DNA of 29,979 nucleotides from JANRIC01 sp033765345 (GTDB lineage: Bacteria; Bacteroidota; Bacteroidia; Cytophagales; Microscillaceae). The DNA is taken from the NCBI GenBank assembly GCA_033765345.1, contig JANRIC010000076.1:1-29979 (forward strand), read 5' to 3'. Below are positions 24,482 through 29,979 of this stretch, piece after piece. A program made the translations under genes and the position numbers. The notes under the pieces were generated by a model, which was not told the origin of the DNA, did not search any database, and was given only the letters and a program-made list of their open reading frames with translations. Numbering within the stretch: the stretch's first letter is position 1; the number at the start of each line of letters is the position of its first letter.

Positions 24482-25378
24482 TCAGGGGTTATTTTGAATA
24501 AATTCTACGATCAGCTCTGCCCATTCTTCGCCTTTATCTTCCTGTAAGAAATGTCCTCCACCTGCAATGGTGGTGTGTTTTTGACCTTGAGTACCGGGAA
24601 TTATTTTCTGAAAATAGGCATCTCCTCCTCGGGTGATCGGGTCAGAATCGCTAAAAGCAGTCATAAAAGGTTTTTTCCATTGGCTGAATACTTCCCAGGC
24701 TTTGAGATTGGCAGGCACCGCAGGGTCTTCGGCAGCAGTAGGTACCAAAGTCGGAAACACTCTGGCTGCGGCTTTGTACGAATCGTCTGGGAAAGGAGCG
24801 TCATAAGCGGCTATTTCAGCTTCGGAGAGCGTACGTACGCACCCACCGTTGATGATCTTGCCCACGTTAAAATGTGGGGTTTCTTGCGCGTATTTTTGCC
24901 ATTGCAAAAAAGCATCTGAGGGTTTGCCCTGCCCACTAGGTAGGAAGGTATTGGCTGCCGAGATACGTTTGAATCTTTCTGGGTTTTCGGCGGCGAGTCT
25001 CAGACCGATCAGCCCGCCCCAATCCTGACACACAAGAGTAATGTTTTTCAAATCTAAAGCCTGAAGCCAGGCACTCATCCAATCCACGTGTTTTTGATAT
25101 GTATAGTCACTTTGCGCTGTCGGTTTGTCGGATTTGCCAAAACCCACCAAATCGGGTGCAATCACCCGAAAGCCCGCTTGGACAACAATTGGAATCATCT
25201 TGCGATACAGGTAAGACCAGGAAGGTTCGCCGTGCATCATCAGGACAATCTCTTGGTCATTTTGCCCTTCATCCACATAGTGTATTCTTATAGCACCTTC
25301 TATTTCTACATAATGGGGCATAAAAGGATATTCAGGGAGATTATTAAATCTTTCGTCTGGAGTTCGTAATAGTTTCAT
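24482..25378 (-). CDS. Haloalkane-dehalogenase-like alpha/beta hydrolase (HLD-I type)
   Basis: The 298-aa protein has the alpha/beta-hydrolase core. The oxyanion region HGEPSWSYLYRKM (49-61) and the nucleophile elbow VCQDWGGLIG (nucleophile Asp119, not Ser) indicate haloalkane dehalogenase subfamily I. Trp120 is the usual halide-stabilising residue next to the nucleophile. The catalytic acid is probably Asp246 (FSDSDPIT) and the base His276 (AGGGHFLQED). By family knowledge it hydrolyses carbon-halogen bonds to alcohols. The second halide-binding residue in the cap (about 165-205) cannot be identified by eye, and substrate range is unpredictable. It is monocistronic, convergent with the ECF operon, with no signal peptide. 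Other alpha/beta-hydrolases with Asp nucleophiles, such as epoxide hydrolases, are a less likely alternative. Confidence 0.85.
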   Translation of the reverse strand: MKLLRTPDERFNNLPEYPFMPHYVEIEGAIRIHYVDEGQNDQEIVLMMHGEPSWSYLYRKMIPIVVQAGFRVIAPDLVGFGKSDKPTAQSDYTYQKHVDWMSAWLQALDLKNITLVCQDWGGLIGLRLAAENPERFKRISAANTFLPSGQGKPSDAFLQWQKYAQETPHFNVGKIINGGCVRTLSEAEIAAYDAPFPDDSYKAAARVFPTLVPTAAEDPAVPANLKAWEVFSQWKKPFMTAFSDSDPITRGGDAYFQKIIPGTQGQKHTTIAGGGHFLQEDKGEEWAELIVEFIQNNP

Positions 25379-25476
25379 GGGATAAAAATAATATTTTCAT
25401 AAATATATTACTATCCATTTATATTCTTACAAGGTTTTTCTAAAAAAAACCCGCTAAAATTTAAAAAATTTCGGTT

Positions 25477-25845
25477 TTAATTCCAAAATGCGAGTTCGAG
25501 GGCAATTTCCAGTTCTTTGCCTGAAATAGGATAAAATAGATAATTGACTGGGGTAGTTTTTTTGGCTCTAAGAAAGAGGTAATTGCTTGGGGTTTTTGTC
25601 AAGTAGATCACCGGGATCGGGAATTTTTTTTTGATTTGTTCTACGATCAGGATAGATTCAATATCTTCTTCGCTGCCTAAAGTAGCCAAAATGAGGTCGG
25701 GGATGGATTTTTGAATGGATGAGACTACTTTTCGGGAATTTGGGATAATATCCAAGATGCTACAATCGAGACTGAACAAAGATTCTCTTAAGTCTGAAGC
25801 AGGAAATGTTTTAGAGTCAATGATCAGAATTTTTCTTTTGTCCAT
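25477..25845 (-). CDS. Stand-alone pseudo-receiver protein (degenerate REC)
   Basis: The 122-aa receiver fold has no output domain. It aligns well with the receiver of the LytTR regulator at 26587-27369: IPVIYLTKTPSNYLFLRAKK-TTPVNYLF versus IPIIYLTAHFEKELLNRAKE-TKPVNYIL, and ELEIALELAFWN versus RLRIAIELAIYN. Yet the phospho-acceptor Asp59 of the regulator is Thr55 here (PDLILAT), the acidic pair LEDE is IIDS, and the conserved Lys109 is Tyr105. It cannot be phosphorylated in the normal way. It is probably a duplicated copy kept as a phosphorylation-independent adaptor or competitor, or a decaying paralog. It lies 224 nt after the thioredoxin-like gene on the same strand. Confidence 0.78.
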   Translation of the reverse strand: MDKRKILIIDSKTFPASDLRESLFSLDCSILDIIPNSRKVVSSIQKSIPDLILATLGSEEDIESILIVEQIKKKFPIPVIYLTKTPSNYLFLRAKKTTPVNYLFYPISGKELEIALELAFWN

Positions 25846-25962
25846 TCCGAGGGTGTTTATTGAGTTTATGCAAGTAGAGATCTTGATTTAGGAAGATCAT
25901 ACTTATCCGACTTTCTTATAATTAACAGATTATACGGAAAAACATTACATATCATCTACGAA

Positions 25963-25988
25963 AAATTTTGTTAAAAAGAACAAAATTT
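25963..25988 (-). terminator. AT-rich hairpin, possible terminator of thioredoxin-like gene
   Basis: A 10-bp stem AAATTTTGTT (25963-25972) / AACAAAATTT (25979-25988). Read on the minus strand, it follows the stop at 26070 by about 80 nt and is followed by a few T residues. It is weak because the stem is nearly all A/T. Confidence 0.4.
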
Positions 25989-26069
25989 AATAGATTCTTA
26001 GGCTTCAATTTTTGTAAAAGTGTATGTGGATATTTTCTTTGGATGTTGAATGATTAAACAATTATTGTA

Positions 26070-26453
26070 TTAGCCTAGGTATTTTTGCACAGATTTGACC
26101 ATATCGGAGAAGAGCATGTTTTTGTGAAGTTTGTCCAAAACAAAGCGATTTTCTCCATCAATGACTAGTATTTGCCCTGTTTCTTTGTGGTTTGTTAGAT
26201 TGTAGATTTTTAGGGTAGCAGCCCATTGTGCCGCTTGGTTTGGGTCAGTGAGGTCTAGCTCGAGGAACAGGATGGCATTGCCTTCAAATTTATTTTTAAG
26301 GCTTGTATATTTTGGTGCTATCATTTTGCTTGCTTCACACCAGTCTGCGTGCATTTTGATGATGATGAGTTGTTTGATCAGTCTTTTTTTTTCGGCATTA
26401 AATACCCTCAAAATTTGCTTATAAAACTGATCTATTTTAGCCAAAGCCCTCAT
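26070..26453 (-). CDS. Thioredoxin-fold protein with single active-site Cys
   Basis: The 127-aa protein has the thioredoxin-like core pattern: IIIKMHADWCEASKMIAPKY (31-50), LFLELDLTDPNQAAQWAATLKIYNL, then GQILVIDGENRFV. The active site is Trp38-Cys39-Glu-Ala-Ser42, so the second Cys of the usual WCxxC is Ser and normal dithiol exchange is not possible. The cis-Pro expected before the next strand reads ETGQIL and is also absent. No signal peptide; the first ~25 residues form a basic helix. It sits between the LytTR regulator and the pseudo-receiver, all on the same strand but with gaps over 100 nt. It may be a redox-inactive binding protein or a monothiol enzyme. Confidence 0.72.
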   Translation of the reverse strand: MRALAKIDQFYKQILRVFNAEKKRLIKQLIIIKMHADWCEASKMIAPKYTSLKNKFEGNAILFLELDLTDPNQAAQWAATLKIYNLTNHKETGQILVIDGENRFVLDKLHKNMLFSDMVKSVQKYLG

Positions 26454-26586
26454 GGTGTTAGGAGTTTACATAATTTGATCTACAATATAAACCATTTCAA
26501 GTTGAAACACAGTAATAATTTGTAAAGCCCAAGAAAGCATTTGCAAACAGCCTCTTTTGCTTTGTGAGCGACTTGGGTTTGCCATT

Positions 26587-27369
26587 TCATTTCAGCCTTA
26601 AAATTGCCAAAACATCATTGCGATAGCTCTCACTAAGGGGAATATCAATTTGTTTGGATGATTTGGAATCGTCTTTTTCCAAAAAAAGTGTATTTCCATC
26701 GAGAGCCACTATTTTATCAATATTGACGGCATAGGAGCGATCTGTACGAATGATATTGGGGTGTTTGAGCTTCTCGAGGAAGGTTTTCAGGTTTTGAGAT
26801 TTCATAGAGATGACCTGATTGGTTTGGGTAATGATATGACAACCAGACCCGTCGGCCTTGAGGTATAGAATATCTTGAATAAAAACTCTAAGCCAACGTC
26901 CGTCTATTTTTACAAAAACTCGATCATTGGCGATATTGTATTCGGGTTCGGAGGGCATCGATTCTTCTTCTTCGGCATCCTGATGCGTATGGTTGTAGAT
27001 AGCCAGCTCGATGGCTATCCGCAGTCTTTCTTCGGAGAAGGGTTTTAGGATATAATTAACAGGTTTGGTTTCTTTGGCTCGATTGAGTAGTTCTTTTTCA
27101 AAATGAGCTGTCAGATAAATGATAGGAATATCCAGTATTTTTTTGATTTCATCGGCAGTTTGAATGCCATCCATATACCCATTGATTTTAATATCACAAA
27201 GAGCCAGGTCTGGGGCATTTATTTGAATAGATTTTAGGGCGGCTTCACCGGAAGCTACGGTGTCGGTCACTTGATAGCCAAATTCCTCAAGAGTTTCTTT
27301 GATATCCTGAGCTATTTCAAACTCATCTTCTAAAACCAGTATTTTGACAGAATTATTATCCGTATTCAT
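26587..27369 (-). CDS. LytTR-type response regulator
   Basis: The 260-aa product has an N-terminal receiver domain (about 7-125) with Asp15, phospho-acceptor Asp59 (PDLALCDIKING), Thr87 (YLTAH) and Lys109 (YILKPF). An acidic linker (QDAEEEESMPSEPE) follows, then a LytTR DNA-binding domain (about 147-258: RVFVKIDGRWLRVFIQDILYLKADGSGCHI, KHPNIIRTDRSYAVNIDKI). It starts 23 nt after the sensor kinase stop, so the two form one operon and almost certainly one signalling pair. Target genes are not evident; LytTR sites are short direct repeats I could not locate with confidence. It is paralogous to the pseudo-receiver at 25477-25845. Confidence 0.93.
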   Translation of the reverse strand: MNTDNNSVKILVLEDEFEIAQDIKETLEEFGYQVTDTVASGEAALKSIQINAPDLALCDIKINGYMDGIQTADEIKKILDIPIIYLTAHFEKELLNRAKETKPVNYILKPFSEERLRIAIELAIYNHTHQDAEEEESMPSEPEYNIANDRVFVKIDGRWLRVFIQDILYLKADGSGCHIITQTNQVISMKSQNLKTFLEKLKHPNIIRTDRSYAVNIDKIVALDGNTLFLEKDDSKSSKQIDIPLSESYRNDVLAILRLK

Positions 27370-27392
27370 AATTTAAACTTTGTGGCTTTGTT

Positions 27393-29177
27393 TTATTTCA
27401 TTTTGAGGGTCAATTCAAATTTTGTCCCTTCCTGACTACTCATTTTAAAAGAGCCATCGAGCATTTGCGTAATCAAATTTACTAATTTTAATCCAGAAGA
27501 TTTGGCTTCGGCAAGATTAAATGTCTCTGGAATCCCACGTCCGTTATCTTCTACTCGAATTGCAAAAGTTTTATCTTTTGTTTTTTGAATATCGATGACA
27601 AGTTTGGGCTGTGTAATTCCTTCAAAGGCATATTTGAGCGAATTAGTAACCAACTCATTGACAATCAGGCCAAAATAGACGGCATCTTTATGAGCAATTT
27701 CAATATCAGGGGCTTTTACCTCGATTTTAAGCGGCTTATCGCTAAAGCCGTAGAGCTTTTCAAGTACCCTTGTAATTTTGAGCAGATAGTCACTCAGTTT
27801 GGTGAGTCGTGCATCATTTTTACTATAAAGCCCCACGTGCACGGTGGCTATATCGAGTACCCGGTTGTTAATTTCTGTGAGGGCGTTTTTAGAGTTTTCA
27901 TCCGGTAGTCTTCGAATTTTACGTTTGAGCATACTTGAGATGACTTGCAGGTTATTAGTCACCCGATGATTGAGCTCTCTGAGTAAAAACTCGATGAATT
28001 GGTGGCGACGATTAAGTTCTGTGGATTGACTTTTAATTTTTTTATTGATATAAAAGTAATAATAACTCAAAGAACTGATCACAATCAACACGATAATCAG
28101 GGCAAGAATGATGATGGTTTTTTCTTTATTGGCGAGTTCGGCCTGAAAGAGTTCTTTTTCCTTTTCGGCAAGTTCTTTTTGTTTTTCAGCAAGTACTTTT
28201 TCCACGTGTACCAGGGTATCTGGGTTTGTTTTATTTTTAAGGTCGGTGAGTTCTTCGCGGAGGCTACTGAGATAGTCTGCATATTTATTGAGAGAATCCT
28301 TGAGTATCTGTATTTTTTCGGTGTTGAGGTTTTTAAAGTTCAGGGTGTCCAGGCTATTAATAAACCTCCGAAAACTTTTCTCGATTTTGTTTCCTTGCAA
28401 ATCTCTTTTTGAATCTGCTATCCGGTTGGTAGGATCGGTCAAGCTTTCTTCACTTTCTCTATCGGCAGTAGTTGTACGTTTAGGAAACACATAATTCTGA
28501 AAGCTCAGGGTGTTATCGCGGTTGAATTCATTGAGATTGTTATAAACGATTTCCTGGACAAGATTATCCTTGGTCAATAATATGGTGAAAGTGTTTTCAG
28601 GATTAAATCTGCTTTCAGGGAGATATATTTCAAAATAGCCGTCGTGATTTGTGTTATCGTGTACCGATTCTATCCCTTTTACCTTTACTTCTACGCCTTC
28701 AAGGGCACGATCTCCTTTTTGGATAAAACCAGACAAGCCGATGCTTTTATAGATATGATTACTGTTATTTTGGATACCAGGAATTTTGATAAGATAAATA
28801 TCCACACTCAGATCATTTTGAGAAACCTGGCTTAGGCTAAGAAAAGCAGTGGTTTTAACGGTGTTTTTGTCCAAAAGCATTTTATAATTATTTTTTTCCG
28901 CCACCACTTTAAAACTACGCTCTTTGTCCTTGGCTGCATTTCCGAGGGGCAATGTAAATAATCCCTCTGCATTGGTCAAAGCAGTGATTTCAGAGTTATC
29001 CCGAATGTAGACTTTCACGTCTTCCTGGGGCAAATAAATTACCTCTCCATCTGGGCGTGTGATTTTTTCAAACACTGCTCCGCTTAACTGAGGTTCTTTA
29101 ACTCTTTGAGCCTGTAACATCCCAAAGCTCAAGAATAGTATTATTCCAATCAGAATATTCAATCTTCTTATCTGCAT
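27393..29177 (-). CDS. Sensor histidine kinase, HisKA_2 type, with carboxypeptidase-regulatory-like repeats
   Basis: The 594-aa product has a signal peptide (1-24, ending LQAQ). Two beta-sandwich segments of the carboxypeptidase-regulatory-like type follow (about 29-80, GAVFEK...LTNAEGLFTLPL; 146-190, GLSGFIQKGDRALEGVEVKVKG...NHDGYFEI). Next come a coiled coil (about 300-352), one TM helix (354-377) and a cytoplasmic kinase. The phospho-acceptor is His404 in LLRELNHRVTNNLQ. The ATPase has N-box NELVTNSLKYAF (507-518), DNGRGIP (544-550) and GLKLV (562-566). The HRVxNNLQ motif marks the HisKA_2/HWE-like group. The partner regulator is 23 nt downstream. The sensor input is periplasmic and its ligand is unknown. 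Confidence 0.92.
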   Translation of the reverse strand: MQIRRLNILIGIILFLSFGMLQAQRVKEPQLSGAVFEKITRPDGEVIYLPQEDVKVYIRDNSEITALTNAEGLFTLPLGNAAKDKERSFKVVAEKNNYKMLLDKNTVKTTAFLSLSQVSQNDLSVDIYLIKIPGIQNNSNHIYKSIGLSGFIQKGDRALEGVEVKVKGIESVHDNTNHDGYFEIYLPESRFNPENTFTILLTKDNLVQEIVYNNLNEFNRDNTLSFQNYVFPKRTTTADRESEESLTDPTNRIADSKRDLQGNKIEKSFRRFINSLDTLNFKNLNTEKIQILKDSLNKYADYLSSLREELTDLKNKTNPDTLVHVEKVLAEKQKELAEKEKELFQAELANKEKTIIILALIIVLIVISSLSYYYFYINKKIKSQSTELNRRHQFIEFLLRELNHRVTNNLQVISSMLKRKIRRLPDENSKNALTEINNRVLDIATVHVGLYSKNDARLTKLSDYLLKITRVLEKLYGFSDKPLKIEVKAPDIEIAHKDAVYFGLIVNELVTNSLKYAFEGITQPKLVIDIQKTKDKTFAIRVEDNGRGIPETFNLAEAKSSGLKLVNLITQMLDGSFKMSSQEGTKFELTLKMK

Positions 29178-29497
29178 ATTTTATATGTGAGCTTTTGCAT
29201 CAAATTTTAGAAACGAAAAAAAACCTTGAGGGTGAGTAAAATTCCTAAAAATTAAAAATAGCTCAAAAATTCAAATAAGCCTCCAGATTGGGTTAAATAT
29301 CGCAAAATCTATTTAGAACTCCTCTCTGATACTACCTAAAATACTCAATCCGGTAGGTATTTTCCCCCATTGGGAAGGGATGATTATCCCCCGGAAACCA
29401 TAAACACTGAAAATCAATTGTTTGCAGGTAATTTCCTTACCTGGCACAGGATTCGCCTATGCAAAGACAAATAACTTTAAATAAATTATTTTTTGAA
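29178..29497. promoter_or_regulatory. Divergent promoter/leader region with three small inverted repeats
   Basis: This 320-bp gap lies between the minus-strand kinase and the plus-strand glycosylphosphotransferase gene. On the right side are three possible stem-loops: ATACTACC/GGTAGGTAT (29329-29336/29352-29360, one bulge), TTCCC/GGGAA (29362-29366/29372-29376) and CAGGTAA/TTACCTG (29425-29431/29437-29443). No T-run follows them. Promoter boxes could not be assigned. Confidence 0.4.
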
Positions 29498-29979
29498 ATG
29501 AAAAGTACTTACAAACTAATCAATATGGAATCAAGCACTAACTACAACAAATCTTTAAATCTAAGTAAATTTTTCTCTTTACTAGTCATTGAACTACAGC
29601 ATTTGTTTTTAAGTATCGTAAGTTATTTTAACCGCAACAAAGTCCGTAAAGTAGTCATTGTCGGACAAGGAGATCTCTGCGGTTCTTTGCTTAATTTCTT
29701 TGATTCTAAAAAAGCCTACAGCTATCAGCTTATGGGCATCTTTGATATTGAAAAGAATAATCCTCTGGTTAAAGGTGATATAGAGGATTTAAAATCATAT
29801 TGTTTAAGAGAAGAAATTGATGAAATTTATTTTACACGCTCTACCCGTGAGCAGTCTCTGATTGCCGATCTTTCACAGTTTGCCGATCAGAATTTTATGT
29901 ACTTCCGCATCGCTACCGAAGCCAATGTAGTGGCTGATAAAGCCCAGGAAGTAAACACTTATTATTTTAATGATGTGCC
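29498..29979 (+). CDS. Polyprenyl glycosylphosphotransferase-like protein, N-terminal part (partial)
   Basis: This frame stays open to the window end (160 codons). After a short N-terminus with one hydrophobic patch (FFSLLVIELQHLFLSIVSYF), residues from about 50 (NKVRKVVIVGQGDLCGSLL) form the Rossmann/CoA-binding-like domain of WcaJ/ExoY-type initiating transferases: YSYQLMGIFDIE, VKGDIEDLKSYCLREEIDEIYFTR, and FMYFRIATEANVV before a strand ending NTYYFNDV. By family knowledge the downstream part would transfer a hexose-1-phosphate to undecaprenyl phosphate. The usual four-to-five N-terminal TM helices are missing. ATGs at 29459 and 29525 are in frame too; 29498 is a compromise. The catalytic domain lies beyond the window, so a stand-alone domain is possible. 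Confidence 0.68.
   Translation, partial: MKSTYKLINMESSTNYNKSLNLSKFFSLLVIELQHLFLSIVSYFNRNKVRKVVIVGQGDLCGSLLNFFDSKKAYSYQLMGIFDIEKNNPLVKGDIEDLKSYCLREEIDEIYFTRSTREQSLIADLSQFADQNFMYFRIATEANVVADKAQEVNTYYFNDV

Overview
The window reads as chromosomal DNA of a Bacteroidota bacterium, most likely Cytophagales-like. The grounds are moderate-to-low GC, small AT-rich intergenic gaps without clear Shine-Dalgarno sites, a proteorhodopsin with Met at the spectral-tuning position, ECF-sigma/anti-sigma and LytTR two-component modules, and many best-recognised families typical of that phylum. The order-level assignment is inference. No rRNA, tRNA or CRISPR array was found.

Layout. (1) 1-139 and 9230-9383 are two inverted copies of a small non-coding transposable element (MITE-like). 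Between them, at 1042-9036, lies a complete five-gene set: Anbu proteasome-like peptidase, transglutaminase-like protein, alpha-E protein and circularly permuted ATP-grasp on the minus strand, and a divergent 1152-aa transglutaminase/DUF2126 putative amidoligase. This is the known but functionally unsolved 'Anbu' neighbourhood, predicted to make and/or trim a peptide-like product. The first element copy also supplies the last 21 codons of a two-TM hypothetical gene. (2) 9783-12699 is a light-harvesting cassette: proteorhodopsin, then a perfect hairpin terminator, then lycopene beta-cyclase and Blh beta-carotene dioxygenase, which make the retinal. The rhodopsin has a DTE proton-pump triad and a glycine where bacteriorhodopsin has Trp138, the fenestration seen in carotenoid-antenna rhodopsins. 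(3) 12786-16756, minus strand: an Rpn-type nuclease, a Cys-rich protein paired with a four-TM protein, and a GT-B glycosyltransferase.

(4) 16834-21253, plus strand: DUF423, DinB-like, lytic transglycosylase, PyrR, FloA (flotillin-like) and a TPR lipoprotein. (5) 21254-21724 is non-coding and holds a tandem array of 41-bp units. It precedes a tight three-gene unit (21725-24426) of ECF sigma factor, anti-sigma-like membrane protein and an exported unknown protein that appears internally duplicated; a strong bidirectional terminator closes it. (6) 24482-29177, minus strand: a haloalkane-dehalogenase-type hydrolase, a receiver-domain protein lacking the phosphorylation residues, a thioredoxin-fold protein with only one active-site Cys, and a LytTR response regulator with its HisKA_2-type sensor kinase. 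(7) A polyprenyl glycosylphosphotransferase-like gene begins near 29498 and runs off the window.

Most distinctive points: the mobile-element pair bracketing the Anbu cluster, the antenna-type rhodopsin cassette with an internal terminator, the pseudo-receiver paralogous to the adjacent regulator, and the ECF unit with its duplicated exported protein of unknown function.
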